Assembly: GCF_016591715.1 (NCBI RefSeq)
Contig: NZ_AP024109.1
Coordinates: 2,728,001 to 2,792,000 of the forward strand
DNA: 64,000 nucleotides
Reading direction: 5' to 3'
Origin: Mesorhizobium sp. J8
Lineage (GTDB): Bacteria; Pseudomonadota; Alphaproteobacteria; Rhizobiales; Rhizobiaceae
The translations under genes were made by a program, and so were the position numbers. The notes under the pieces are model-generated. The model worked only from the letters and a program-made list of their open reading frames with translations. It was not told where the DNA came from and made no database searches. This document shows positions 14,651 through 23,581 of the stretch, in pieces (position 1 is the stretch's first letter; each line of letters starts with the position of its first letter).

Positions 14651-15004
14651 ATGACCAGACCAACCATTTTCAAATTCGGCCCCGTCGAGCATGCCGATGG
14701 CGGTGATCTGCCGGGCTGGATCGCGGTCGAGGGCTCGCCCACCATGCAGACGGCGGTCCAGCACACCAGCGACGACGGCAAGATCATGTCGGGCACCTGG
14801 CGCGCGTCCGTCGGCACCTACCACGCCACCTACACCGACTATGAATTCGTCCATATGATCGCCGGCCGCATCATCATCACCCCCGATGGCGGCGAGCCTG
14901 TCGAGGTCGGTCCCGGCGATGCCTTCGTCGTCGAGGCTGATTTCAAGGGGACCTGGAAGATCCTCGAGCCGGTGATCAAGCATTTTGTGGTCGTGGTGGG
15001 GTGA
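14651..15004 (+). CDS. Cupin-fold protein (DUF861-like)
   Basis: A 117-residue single-domain cupin. The strand pattern GTWRASVGTYHATYTDYEFVH, then GRIIITPDGGEP and VGPGDAFVVEADFKGTWKI matches the sugar-related (S)-ureidoglycine aminohydrolase-like cupin group, DUF861. The usual metal-binding histidines are only partly present, so catalysis is uncertain. AGGAGCC lies upstream of the ATG. Convergent with the acyltransferase across a palindromic repeat. Confidence 0.75.
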   Translation: MTRPTIFKFGPVEHADGGDLPGWIAVEGSPTMQTAVQHTSDDGKIMSGTWRASVGTYHATYTDYEFVHMIAGRIIITPDGGEPVEVGPGDAFVVEADFKGTWKILEPVIKHFVVVVG

Positions 15005-15011
15005 GGACACT

Positions 15012-15059
15012 GAAGCTGCTGATCTCCCCAAGGAGGCCACGAGGGAGATTGGCAGCTTC
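15012..15059. repeat. Palindromic intergenic repeat acting as a shared 3' end
   Basis: GAAGCTGCTGATCTCCC (15012-15028) pairs with GGGAGATTGGCAGCTTC (15043-15059) with two central mismatches. It lies between convergent genes and belongs to the same repeat family as those at 34354, 35344 and 36340. It can serve as a bidirectional terminator-like hairpin. Confidence 0.65.
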
Positions 15060-17076
15060 ACCGCCCCACCTTCGAAATCACTCTTTTCTCCACCTCCGGC
15101 TCCAGCGATTCGGCAAACGGTGTCGCCATGTGGTGCTGGTCGCGGAAGGCGAGCTTGCCGTCGATGATGGCGTGGCAGGTGGTGGCGCTGCAGAAGCGAT
15201 CGGTGAGGTCGACATACGAAGCGTTGGGGATGCTGTCGACGATGTCGCGCTCGACCGCGGCCATTCGGTCGTTGGCGGCATAGGCCCGCGTCTGATCGCA
15301 GCGCAAGGGCGTTTCGTTCCGCCACAGCGCCCGCGCCACGCAGGTACCGACATTGGCGTTGTTGAACGGCACGTCGCGGATGAAGGCGACCTTGAGGCCG
15401 GCCCAGCTCAGGCTGGTGAGAGTCGAGCGAAGGCCCGCACGCCAGTCGGCGTCCTGGCTGTCCGTGTCGCCTGCGCGGCCAGCCATCTTGCGTCCGCTGG
15501 TCAGCGCCATCTCCGAGATGACCACCAGCGCCGGCCTTGCCCCAATGATCTCCTTGATCGCCTGCTCGCGCCAGCGGTCGCATTCCGAATAGGCGCGCTT
15601 GAGCTCGGACGACCAGACGCTGATGCGCGAGGCACGGCAGGAATTCTTCAGCCAGGTCACCACCCGATAGCCGTTTTTGCGGCCCGCCTCGATCAGCGGT
15701 GTCGACCAGTGGTCGGCGTGGGAATCGCCGAAGAGAGCGATGACGCGCTGTCCGTCGCCGAACACGCAAGGCGTCGGCGTCACGCTCTGGTAGTCCTGTA
15801 CGCAGCCGGCTTTGGCTCGGGCTGTGGACGGTTCGGCGGCGCTCGCGGCGATGGTGCGCTGTTCCGCATCGAGGTCATGCACGGCGAGTCTAGCATTGCC
15901 ATAGGCGGCTGCGACGCCGGTGCCGGTCAGGAGGAGGGCCGGCACCAGCGCCCGCGCCGCATTGGCCATCAGCCAGCCGTTGCGACGGATCGGGTTTTCG
16001 ATGGCGTAGTAGCTGAGGGCGGACAGCGCCAGCGTCAGCGCAAGGCAAGAGAGCCGCCCGGCGGGCGTCAGTTCCGGCGCCAGCATGCCGGCATAGACGA
16101 TGACCGGCCAATGCCAGAGATAGATCGAATAGGAGAGCTTGCCGGTCCATTGCAAAGGCGGCAGCGCCAGGGCGGCATTGACCCAATTCGGCTCGTAATT
16201 GGGTGAATAGCCGTCCCTGGCGCCGGCCGCTCCCGCCTTGAGCAGAAGGACCGTGCCGGCGACAGGCAGAAGCGCCAGAAAGCCGGGGAAGGGAGCGTCC
16301 TCGCTGAAGGTGAGATAAGCGGCCCCGATCATCGCCAGGCCGGCCAGGCTCAACGCCCGCCCCAGCAGCGGACGCTCCTGCAAAAGCCGCGCCGGCACCA
16401 TCGATGCGAGGCCGCCGGCGGCAAATTCCCACGCGCGCAGCGGCGAGAAGTAGAAGGCCCAGGGCTGCGAGACGCTCGTCAGCCAGGCGCAGAGGATAAA
16501 GGAGACGAGGCCGACGACGCCGATGGCAACGATGATGGCGCGCTTGCCGGGTTTCATCCAGGCGGCCAGCATCAAGAGCGCCGGCCAGGCCAGATAGAAT
16601 TGCTCCTCGACGGACAGCGACCAGTAATGGATGAACGGGTTCGATGTGGCGTCGTTGGCGAAATAGTCGAACGACCAGCGGATCAGCCACAGATTGATCA
16701 TATAGGCCGAAGCGAACATCGCGCCCTTGGAATAGAGCGCCTGCTCCTCCGGCGACAGGATGACCGCGCCCGCGGCAAGCGTCGCGGCGATGACGAAAAG
16801 CGCCGCCGGCAACAGTCGCCGCGCGCGCCGGGCATAGAAACGCAACAGATCGAGTCGGCCGGTGTCGGAGATCTCGGCGACGAGATGGCGGGTGATCAGG
16901 TAGCCCGAGATGGCGAAGAAGATGTCGACCCCGGCAAAGCCGCCGGGCAGCGCGGTCAGGCCGAAATGGAACGCGACCACGCCCGCCACGGCCAGCGCCC
17001 GTAGCCCTTCTATGTCGGGTCGGAAATCCTGCGCCGATGCTGACACGAATACGAACCTCGCAACGTTCGGTCGCAT
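15058..17076 (-). CDS. Acyltransferase 3 with SGNH domain (OafA/YrhL type)
   Basis: A 672-residue membrane protein. Residues about 15-360 form the acyltransferase-3 domain with some ten helices: FRPDIEGLRALAVAGVVAFH holds the catalytic histidine, GGFAGVDIFFAISGYLIT follows, and SLSVEEQFYLAWP is typical. Residues about 430-665 are a periplasmic SGNH hydrolase-like domain with IALFGDSHADHW (Ser block) and a final DQHHMATPFAE (Asp-x-x-His-like). Proteins of this type add acetyl or other acyl groups to surface polysaccharides. No operon partner is adjacent; the target may be the exopolysaccharide made at 56-64 kb. Confidence 0.9.
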   Translation of the reverse strand: MRPNVARFVFVSASAQDFRPDIEGLRALAVAGVVAFHFGLTALPGGFAGVDIFFAISGYLITRHLVAEISDTGRLDLLRFYARRARRLLPAALFVIAATLAAGAVILSPEEQALYSKGAMFASAYMINLWLIRWSFDYFANDATSNPFIHYWSLSVEEQFYLAWPALLMLAAWMKPGKRAIIVAIGVVGLVSFILCAWLTSVSQPWAFYFSPLRAWEFAAGGLASMVPARLLQERPLLGRALSLAGLAMIGAAYLTFSEDAPFPGFLALLPVAGTVLLLKAGAAGARDGYSPNYEPNWVNAALALPPLQWTGKLSYSIYLWHWPVIVYAGMLAPELTPAGRLSCLALTLALSALSYYAIENPIRRNGWLMANAARALVPALLLTGTGVAAAYGNARLAVHDLDAEQRTIAASAAEPSTARAKAGCVQDYQSVTPTPCVFGDGQRVIALFGDSHADHWSTPLIEAGRKNGYRVVTWLKNSCRASRISVWSSELKRAYSECDRWREQAIKEIIGARPALVVISEMALTSGRKMAGRAGDTDSQDADWRAGLRSTLTSLSWAGLKVAFIRDVPFNNANVGTCVARALWRNETPLRCDQTRAYAANDRMAAVERDIVDSIPNASYVDLTDRFCSATTCHAIIDGKLAFRDQHHMATPFAESLEPEVEKRVISKVGR

Positions 17077-17466
17077 CCCGCCTGCGGCAAAGCCTCGTCC
17101 CTATGCTCTAATATCGCAATGCAACAAATCTAACGCAGTGCAACATAAGGGGAGATGAAGCGCCTCCAATCATCATCTCACCCTCGATCTCGATTCGCCC
17201 GCCATTCGTCACGAACGGGTGTGACTGCCGGAAGCCTTGCCCGCGCGGACCGTGGCCTTGCGATCCGCGCGGGAAGGCGCCGCCCCCGCCGGCGGCGCCA
17301 AGCCCCCAGCCCTCGGGCTGGCCGGTAGCCATCGGCACGGCCCTCCGGCCGCGGGTCGTTTCCGCCGATCCCGGATGGTGAACCGGCTATGGGTCCGCCG
17401 CGGTGGCTACCTTTTGTCTTATGCGGTTGCGGACCAAAACCGCCGAGCGTGGTTTCCGCAATTGCT
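17077..17466. other. Non-coding gap with GC-rich hairpins
   Basis: No convincing gene in this 390-bp gap. It holds a perfect 10-bp hairpin, CCCGCGCGGA (17240-17249) with TCCGCGCGGG (17264-17273), a second GGCGCC...GGCGCC stem just after, and GCCCCCAGCCCTCGGGCTGG. No T-run follows, so they are structured RNA or repeat sequence rather than clear terminators. Confidence 0.4.
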
Positions 17467-17688
17467 CTAAAAATGAAGGTCCAGCGGCTGCGGATAGGCT
17501 TGGCCCGGGTCGGTGTCCTTCGACGTCAGCCCCTCCGGGGGCACGATGCCGCCGGTGGCCGTCTGGTCGAGCGGCGGCCGGTTTTTCTCGTGGCCGGTCT
17601 TTGTCTCGGTCAGCGGGATCTTTGTTTTGGCCTCGGCGGCTTGCGACAGCGCAAGCGCCATGACAAGCGCGGATAGAACGAGTTTCAT
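17467..17688 (-). CDS. Small exported hypothetical protein
   Basis: A 73-residue protein with a signal peptide (MKLVLSALVMALALSQAAEA) followed by a short hydrophilic Pro/Thr-rich mature part (TKTGHEKNRPPLDQTATGG, then DPGQAYPQPLDLHF). It starts at 17688; the frame is open to 17808 but the export signal marks the start. GGGGAG lies upstream. No family recognised. Confidence 0.55.
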   Translation of the reverse strand: MKLVLSALVMALALSQAAEAKTKIPLTETKTGHEKNRPPLDQTATGGIVPPEGLTSKDTDPGQAYPQPLDLHF

Positions 17689-17941
17689 GACAGCTCCCCT
17701 GTATTCGTCCCGAATGCATTCATCCCGAAGCGACCCTAGCGCCGGTCGCCAGGCCGCAAAGACGACGCGCGTGGAACTCGGTGGAATTCTTTGGATTTCC
17801 TGCGACATTAGGGAGTGGAAATAAGCCTGGCGGGCAATGCAGACTGTTTGCCGGCGTGCTGAATGAGATCGTGGTCAATTCGTCTATCCCCGCCAGATGC
17901 CGAAATGGGCTGGCGGCGAACGACGTTCAGGGGCTTGTGGC

Positions 17942-18877
17942 ATGGCGCAGCATATCGCGCAAAAATTGAGGCTGACTTCGGCCGTGCTGGGTGCGGTGAC
18001 CCGCAAGGATCTTGCGGCGGCGTTCCGCGCCGTCAATCCCAGAACGGCATTCGATCTCGGCCGCGCCGACAAATGGCTGCAGGGGCGGGCTCATCCGCGC
18101 GAGCTCAGCGTCTATGAGGATTGGGCAAAGCTGCTGCAACTGGAGCAGCCCGGCGCGTGGATCGCCGAAAGCGATCTGCCGAGCTTCACCGCCGCCGTCT
18201 GCGCCCGTCACGGCATGGACCGCGGCGCGCTCGAACGGCTCGCCGCGCAACAGTTCGAGGCAGCCTCCGCGCATGACGACCGCGCCCAGAGCATCGCGCT
18301 GATCGGAAGCTATGCCTGCTATTCGCGCGCCTGGTCGCCCTACTATCGCGGTCAGCTTATCAAGGGCAGCCTGTCGATCGAAGGGGGGCCGGGTGTGCAC
18401 GGTCTCACCGCCCATTACCGCGAGGCCTTGCCAACCGGCCAGCTCGTCCTGGGTGGCCCCGTGACGCCCGCGAAGCGCGGCTTGTACATCCATGTCAGGG
18501 AGGTCGGCGGCGATGCCCAGTTCTTCTTCAGCCTGTTCCCCCAGTCACAACCGGGCAGCGTGCTCGGCGGCTATATGTGCGGTACAGCCATCATCGGCCC
18601 GGAGGCGCAGCCCTCATTTACCAGGATCCTCATGGTGCGCCTGCGCGATCCGGTGCCCGGTGCCGCCGCATGGGGAGGATATCTGCTTGCGCAGGGATCG
18701 ATCGCCGCCGACCTTGCGGCGCTCGGCATAGCTATCGAGCATCCGGAGGCTGTCGACGGGCTGGTCGGCCGGTTCCTGGGAGCCGACGGCGTGGGCGACA
18801 TCGGCCAGATCCCGCCGGCCGAGTTCCGCGCCATCCTTGACGTGTTCGACCGCCACTGGCTGCGGCAGGCTGGCTAA
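17942..18877 (+). CDS. Hypothetical protein, possibly regulatory
   Basis: A 311-residue soluble protein starting MAQHIAQKLR. The N-terminal 70 residues (LGAVTRKDLAAAFRAVNPRT, DLGRADKWLQGRAHPRELSV, YEDWAKLLQL) look like a divergent XRE-type helix-turn-helix. The remaining 220 residues, with strands such as GLYIHVREVGGDAQFFFSLF, may be a ligand-binding domain. I do not recognise a named family. It stands alone, 180 bp before the two RiPP-like peptides. Confidence 0.6.
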   Translation: MAQHIAQKLRLTSAVLGAVTRKDLAAAFRAVNPRTAFDLGRADKWLQGRAHPRELSVYEDWAKLLQLEQPGAWIAESDLPSFTAAVCARHGMDRGALERLAAQQFEAASAHDDRAQSIALIGSYACYSRAWSPYYRGQLIKGSLSIEGGPGVHGLTAHYREALPTGQLVLGGPVTPAKRGLYIHVREVGGDAQFFFSLFPQSQPGSVLGGYMCGTAIIGPEAQPSFTRILMVRLRDPVPGAAAWGGYLLAQGSIAADLAALGIAIEHPEAVDGLVGRFLGADGVGDIGQIPPAEFRAILDVFDRHWLRQAG

Positions 18878-19053
18878 CCGGGGAACTGTCGCAAGCTGTC
18901 GGAGAACGGCATCGGATGTTGCCGGCCAGCTCCAGCCCGTACGCTTTCGGTTGCAGTCGACCCCTCAGCGCGCGTCGATCACGCAAATGTTCTTTGACGG
19001 GAACCCGTTCGCGCCCCGTGTTGCGGGCGTGAAATTGGGCTAAGGGATTATCC

Positions 19054-19146
19054 GTGAAGAAGACTTACGAGAAGCCGGTGCTGTCGAAACGCGACAAGCT
19101 GTCGAGCGTCGTCGCTGGCGCCCTCACTTCAAACATCAAGCCTTAA
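19054..19146 (+). CDS. Putative RiPP precursor peptide 1 (30 residues, YxxP leader)
   Basis: GTG 19054 with AAGGGA 6 bases upstream opens a 30-codon frame to TAA 19144-19146. The peptide has an N-terminal VKKTYEKPVLSKRDKLSS and a short C-terminal part AGALTSNIKP. It shares xKKxYxKPxLxxRDKLS with a second peptide of identical length at 19298. The Y-x-x-P-x-L pattern is the recognition signature of lasso-type leader peptides (family knowledge), so the last 10-12 residues would be the core. No modification enzymes lie in this window. It is too short for routine gene callers. Confidence 0.6.
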   Translation: MKKTYEKPVLSKRDKLSSVVAGALTSNIKP

Positions 19147-19297
19147 CATCGGCTTACATAAACCGGCTGGTGCGCTCATCGGCTCGCCCGGTTGTTCGGC
19201 GGCAGTTGGCGGGGGCCAGATTTGGCTCCGCTTGACGCGGCGGATGCGGGGCATAGTTGCTGTCCCGGTCTCATCGTCGACCGGGTCGAGGCAGCCG

Positions 19298-19390
19298 ATG
19301 AAGAAGCCATATTGCAAACCGACGCTAGCCAGACGTGACAAGCTTTCGGCGACGACCGCAGCCACGCCGGCCTCCGGCTTCACGTTCTGA
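19298..19390 (+). CDS. Putative RiPP precursor peptide 2 (30 residues, YxxP leader)
   Basis: ATG 19298 (GAGG 6 bases upstream) to TGA 19388-19390. The leader MKKPYCKPTLARRDKLSA matches peptide 1 at KK, Y, KP, L, RDKLS, while the C-terminal part (ATPASGFTF) is unrelated to that of peptide 1. Conserved leader plus variable end at equal length is what duplicated precursor genes look like. The 151 bp between the two genes hold no other gene. Alternative reading: a small conserved protein family with no modification. Confidence 0.6.
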   Translation: MKKPYCKPTLARRDKLSATTAATPASGFTF

Positions 19391-19960
19391 GATTGTTCAG
19401 AACGCACGTCTAGGCTCGACTGGTTCAAGGCAAGTTGTGCTTAAGCTGGGAGCCTTGCCGGCCAGGAGCGGGCGGTACACTGCGCAGGTGCCCGCCCGTC
19501 CGGCGCCGCCGCCAAGCTGCTGAAACCCCGTCCGTCCCCAACAGCAACGGTCATGGCGTGACCAGTGGTTGCGGAGTGCCATTGGCGCGGGGTCCTGTCA
19601 ACGCCGCCGGCGCGCGGCCCGGGAGCGTCCTTTTAGCCGCCTTCTTGTGCTTGAAGCACGCTTTGCGGCCATGTCGGAACCAAGGCGGAGATCCGCGAAA
19701 TGGCGGAATTCCGGGCTTTTCCGATATCCGACAGGCCGCGCCGCACATATATGCTTATCCGCTTGAATAGGCTGATTTTTCGCCGGCGGGCACGCCTTTT
19801 CGACCCCGACTTTTTTTGGGTGCAATTCGGCAGTGCAGCATCGGTGCCGGCGGCGACGGGTTCCCCGAAGAGAGCGGCATTGGAGGGCATCTGTGAGCCG
19901 TTTCATGATCCGCTCATGAAAGACGTGATAGAGTGCCGCCAGCGAATGGGGGAAGTTGCG
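19391..19960 (+). other. Gap without a convincing gene, partly low in GC
   Basis: Downstream of the second peptide, about 570 bp contain only short frames with no RBS or recognisable product. The part from about 19690 to 19820 is less GC-rich (GACTTTTTTTGGGTGC) than its surroundings and may be degraded or transferred DNA. Confidence 0.35.
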
Positions 19961-20083
19961 ATGGCCAATCGGTTGTTCGACGTTCTTGCCAGACGGCGGT
20001 CATGGCTGGATCGGGTCGCATTGGGGCTGCTTGTCTTCCTGGCGACCTTGGTCGCGGCGCTGATGGGCGGCGCCGGCGCCTAA
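19961..20083 (+). CDS. Possible 40-residue single-span membrane protein
   Basis: ATG 19961, with GGGGGAAG 6 bases upstream, gives MANRLFDVLARRRSWLDRVA followed by one membrane helix (LGLLVFLATLVAALMGG). The positive-inside charge pattern fits a small inner-membrane protein. The frame is open further upstream to 19700 but without a good start. No family recognised. Confidence 0.4.
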   Translation: MANRLFDVLARRRSWLDRVALGLLVFLATLVAALMGGAGA

Positions 20084-20145
20084 CGCATCGACTGAATCCG
20101 TTCAGAGCGACGCGCGTCAAGCACCACTGAGCAAAAGCGGTCGGT

Positions 20146-20373
20146 CTATTCTCTTTGTCCGATCGCCTTGAATTCGAAGATCGCGGGCCTGAGCCTCACT
20201 GGCCGCGGCCGCTCGGTGAGGTCGACGACACGGACCCACCTGTCGGCGCCGCCGCGCAAGGTGACTTTCCGGCCAAGCGCTTTCTCAGCCGCCTCGAAAG
20301 GTGTCTTGGCTTCCGCTGAATGGACCGCCACAACGGCCTCGCCGTCCATTTCTTCGACGCGATAGGTTTTCAT
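20146..20373 (-). CDS. Small hypothetical protein
   Basis: A 75-residue soluble protein starting MKTYRVEEMDGEAVVAVHSA with a C-terminal ADRWVRVVDLTERPRPVRLRP. The first half alternates strand and helix (EAVVAVHSAEAKTPFEAAEKALG), as in small ferredoxin-like folds. GGAGACG lies upstream of the ATG. This type of 70-80 residue protein is frequent in Rhizobiales, but I cannot name a family. Confidence 0.6.
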   Translation of the reverse strand: MKTYRVEEMDGEAVVAVHSAEAKTPFEAAEKALGRKVTLRGGADRWVRVVDLTERPRPVRLRPAIFEFKAIGQRE

Positions 20374-20490
20374 GCGCGTCTCCAGGGCGTCCGCCGTTCG
20401 CTTCCTGCGCGAGCGACTATATATATTAGAGGTGTCAAATAAAGGGCAAGGCGCCCAGGTCCTGCCATCTTCCGATCGAGGAAGCCTGAG

Positions 20491-20694
20491 TTAGTCCTGT
20501 TTAATAGCGGGCGCGCTGTAGCCGCGCAGGCCCGTTCCGTTGCAGGCCTGGCAGGAAACCCGTTGACCCGGGCAATTGTCGCGCAATGCGCCGGAGGGGC
20601 AGCATGTGCCGTTCGAGGCTGCCTGCCTCTCGCATTCGAACACCTTGCCGGCGCCCAGGCACCGGGGGCAGGCGAACTTCCTGAATTCGCCCAA
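20491..20694 (-). CDS. Mini zinc-finger-like protein with CxxCxGxG motifs
   Basis: A 67-residue protein with a TTG start at 20694 behind GGAGG (6-base spacing). It carries CPRCLGAGK at residues about 9-17 and CQACNGTGLRG at about 47-57. These are the CxxCxGxG repeats of the DnaJ central zinc finger, and two more cysteine pairs lie between. It has no J-domain, so it may be a free-standing zinc-binding protein. A stress promoter candidate at 20728-20753 supports expression from this start. Confidence 0.6.
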   Translation of the reverse strand: MGEFRKFACPRCLGAGKVFECERQAASNGTCCPSGALRDNCPGQRVSCQACNGTGLRGYSAPAIKQD

Positions 20695-20727
20695 AGAGAG
20701 CCTCCGGCTGTTTCACAGGCGCCCGGC

Positions 20728-20753
20728 AACGCGCTGACCATGCCGCGGGTTCC
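20728..20753 (-). promoter_or_regulatory. EcfG/RpoE2-type promoter (18-base spacer) for the mini zinc-finger gene
   Basis: Minus strand GGAAC (20753-20749), 18-base spacer, GTT (20730-20728), 34 bp before the TTG start at 20694. Confidence 0.5.
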
Positions 20754-20861
20754 GCGTGAGACACGGTTTTACCGCGTAGGCCAAAATACATTAGTATCTG
20801 CTAATGTTATATCGAGATCGCCTGCAACGCGTGGTTGGATCAATGGTGTCGCGGCGGCGTA

Positions 20862-21791
20862 TCAGGGCATGGGCTTCTCGCCCCCCTGAGATTGGGGAGG
20901 GGAAAGGCGACACACCTCTTTGACCAGCCCCCGCAGCCAGCGATGCGCCGGATCGGCGTCGAGCCTTGGATGCCACAGAAGCGAGATTGTCAGCGCGGCG
21001 AGTTTCACCGGCAGCGCGAAGGTGAACAGGCCCTCACGCAATGTTCCGGTATAGCGCTCCGGCACTGTGGCGATGAGGTCGGATCCGCGCGCCAGGGCCA
21101 ACGCTTCGGCAAAGCCGCCGACGACGGTGACGACTGTCCGCGTCAGACCAGTCAGGTCCAGCGCGTCGTCTACCGGGCCGCGGCCCAAGCCGCGACGCGA
21201 TATCAATATATGCCGACCGGCGGCGAAGCGGGCGGCGGTAACGCGGCCCTCGCATAACTGATGCCCGGCGCGCACGACGCCGACGAAGCGGTCGCGGAAC
21301 AGCGCCTGCGTGCGCACCTCCGGCCCAGTCGAGCCGCCGACCACGCCCGTCTCCAGATCGACCGCGCCCTCGCGCATCGGGCCGCTGTCCTTGTCGGGCT
21401 TGGGCACGAAACGCAGTTGCACGCTCGGCGCTTCCTCAGCCACCCGGGCCAGCAGCGCCGGACCGAAATTCTCCACGAAACCGTCGCTGTTGCGGAGCGT
21501 GAAACTGCGGGTGAGCCGCGTAAGGTCGAGCCGCTCGGCGGGTCGCAGCATCGTTTCCGCCTCCTTCACCAGCCGGCCGACTTGCGTGCCGAGCTCGACC
21601 GCGCGCGGCGTCGGCACCAGGCCGCGCCCGGCGCGCACCAGAAGCGGGTCGCCGGTCGCGGCACGCAGCCTCGCCAGGGCTCGGCTCATCGCCGAGGGGC
21701 TGAGCTTCAGGCGCCGCGCGGCTCGGGCAACGCTGCCTTCGGCAAGCAGCACATCCAGAGTGACGAGCAGGTTGAGATCGGGCCGCGACAT
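20862..21791 (-). CDS. LysR family transcriptional regulator
   Basis: A 309-residue protein starting MSRPDLNLLVTLDVLLAEGS. Residues 4-62 are the LysR helix-turn-helix (VARAARRLKLSPSAMSRALA), followed by a substrate-binding domain. The sequence resembles the NodD/SyrM-like branch in its first residues (PDLNLL). Start 21791 is the normal LysR start; the frame is open to 21872. It is divergent from the MFS transporter at 21925 with 133 bp between starts, so it probably controls that gene and itself. Confidence 0.85.
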   Translation of the reverse strand: MSRPDLNLLVTLDVLLAEGSVARAARRLKLSPSAMSRALARLRAATGDPLLVRAGRGLVPTPRAVELGTQVGRLVKEAETMLRPAERLDLTRLTRSFTLRNSDGFVENFGPALLARVAEEAPSVQLRFVPKPDKDSGPMREGAVDLETGVVGGSTGPEVRTQALFRDRFVGVVRAGHQLCEGRVTAARFAAGRHILISRRGLGRGPVDDALDLTGLTRTVVTVVGGFAEALALARGSDLIATVPERYTGTLREGLFTFALPVKLAALTISLLWHPRLDADPAHRWLRGLVKEVCRLSPPQSQGGEKPMP

Positions 21792-21924
21792 GGCGCGACC
21801 ATAGCACGGATCCGTCAAGGAGATATGGCGTCCGATGCACTGCTCAAGTGCAAATGCTGCGCGTTCCGCCATGTCACTCCCACGCTTATCTTCCCGGCAA
21901 GTTCAAATCGACGGAGAAGAGATC

Positions 21925-23373
21925 ATGGCCGACATTGCTGAAACACGCGGTGCGCCCAGAAGCCATTCGACAGCGTGGGCGCTGGCCAGCCTGTCGCTTG
22001 CCATGCTCGTCTCCTCGCTCGCCACCAGCATCGCCAATGTCGCGCTGCCGACACTGAGCATGGCCTTCGCCGCGTCCTTTGCGGCGGTGCAATGGGTGGT
22101 GCTCGCTTATCTGCTCACCATCACCGCGCTGATCGTCAGCGTCGGTCGCGTCGGCGATCTCGTCGGCCGCCGGCCGCTGCTGATTGTCGGCCTTGCGCTG
22201 TTCAGCGCCGCCTCCTTTGCCGCGGCGCTCGCCCCGTCGCTGGCTGTGCTGATCGCCGCCCGCGCCGCGCAAGGCCTGGGCGCGGCGGTGATGATGGCGC
22301 TGACGATCGCCTTCGTCGGCGAGACGGTGCCGAAGCAGCGCACCGGCAGCGCCATGGGACTGCTCGGCACCATGTCGGCGATCGGCACGGCGCTCGGGCC
22401 CTCGCTCGGCGGCGTGCTGATCGCTGCTCTCGGCTGGCGCTCGATCTTCCTCGTCAACGCCGGACTCGGCACCGTCGCGCTGCTTGCCGCTTGGCGCTTC
22501 CTTCCAGCGGCGATGCCCGCCGGCGACCCTGCGCGGATCGTCCGTCGGGCGGCAACCGCAAGCAACCGCTTCGATACGCTTGGCACACTGCTGCTCGCCG
22601 CCACGCTTGCCGCTTACGCGCTGTCCATGACCATGGGGCGCGGTCATTTCGGCGGCCTGAACGTGGCGCTGCTCGGCATAGCCTTGGTCGGTGCGGGGCT
22701 GTTCGTTAGTGTCGAGGCCAAAGTGGCGTCGCCCCTGATCAAGCCCGCGCTGTTGCGCGACCCGGTGCTGGCGCCCAGCCTCGCCATGAACGCGCTGGTC
22801 TCGACGGTGATGATGGCGACGTTGGTCGTCGGCCCGTTCTTCCTGTCGCGGGCGCTGGGCCTCGGCGAAGCGGCGACCGGCGCCGTGCTGTCGATCGGCC
22901 CAGTCATCTCGGCTTTCTGCGGCGTCATTGCCGGGCGCGTCGTCGACCGCTTTGGCGCGGCCGCGATGGTGGTTGCGGGGCTGGCGCTGATGGCCGCCGG
23001 CTGCGCCGCGCTCGCCGCGTTGCCAGGTCTCTTCGGCGTTGCGGGCTACGTGGCGGCGATCATCCTGCTCACGCCCGGCTACCAGCTCTTCCAGGCGGCC
23101 AACAACACGGCCGTCATGGCCGATGTCGACCAGAACGAGCGCGGCCTGGTGTCGGGCATGCTGAGCCTCTCGCGCAATCTCGGTCTCGTCAGCGGCACGG
23201 CGGTGATGGGGGCGGTGTTCGCTTTCGCCGTGGGAGCGAAGGATGTCGCAAGCGCGCCGCCGGGAGCCGCCGCGCACGGGGCGGAAATGACCTTTGCTAT
23301 CGCGGCGGGGCTGGTGGCGGCTGCAATAGCGATTGCATTGCTGGGGAATTGGAGCGCGCGCCGCAGCGCCTGA
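21925..23373 (+). CDS. MFS drug efflux transporter, DHA2 (14-helix) type
   Basis: A 482-residue protein with 14 predicted helices. The motif A region reads GRVGDLVGRRPLLIVGLALF, the helix-5 motif C is LGPSLGGVLIAALGWRSIF, and the helix-1 motif is TSIANVALPTLSMAF. These mark the EmrB/QacA DHA2 branch of proton-driven multidrug exporters. It starts at 21925 behind GGAGAAGAG; the upstream frame is not needed. The divergent LysR gene is the likely regulator. No EmrA-like partner is adjacent. Confidence 0.9.
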   Translation: MADIAETRGAPRSHSTAWALASLSLAMLVSSLATSIANVALPTLSMAFAASFAAVQWVVLAYLLTITALIVSVGRVGDLVGRRPLLIVGLALFSAASFAAALAPSLAVLIAARAAQGLGAAVMMALTIAFVGETVPKQRTGSAMGLLGTMSAIGTALGPSLGGVLIAALGWRSIFLVNAGLGTVALLAAWRFLPAAMPAGDPARIVRRAATASNRFDTLGTLLLAATLAAYALSMTMGRGHFGGLNVALLGIALVGAGLFVSVEAKVASPLIKPALLRDPVLAPSLAMNALVSTVMMATLVVGPFFLSRALGLGEAATGAVLSIGPVISAFCGVIAGRVVDRFGAAAMVVAGLALMAAGCAALAALPGLFGVAGYVAAIILLTPGYQLFQAANNTAVMADVDQNERGLVSGMLSLSRNLGLVSGTAVMGAVFAFAVGAKDVASAPPGAAAHGAEMTFAIAAGLVAAAIAIALLGNWSARRSA

Positions 23374-23581
23374 TCTCTGGCACCCGGCGGTGCGCCGCTG
23401 GCACAGGATACCGACGGGGGCTGTTGGAGAAAAGGAGACTTCCTAACAAATGCAAGTGCCGAAGCTGAGAAGTGTGGGCAGTGTCACTCAGGCCAATGCA
23501 TGGATGGTCTATATCGTCTTCACAGGCGGACGGTAGCGGTTCCGCCGGACTGTCGAGTTGGCGTAGCGGGAGGTCGAAGCG

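Noticed and set aside
19435..19521. A 28-codon frame after the second RiPP-like peptide as a third precursor
   Set aside because: It lacks the KKxYxKP leader and an RBS.
21886..23277. 463-codon minus-strand frame over the MFS gene
   Set aside because: Antisense to a clear 14-helix transporter with RBS and motifs; composition is Arg/His/Gln-rich as in shadow frames.
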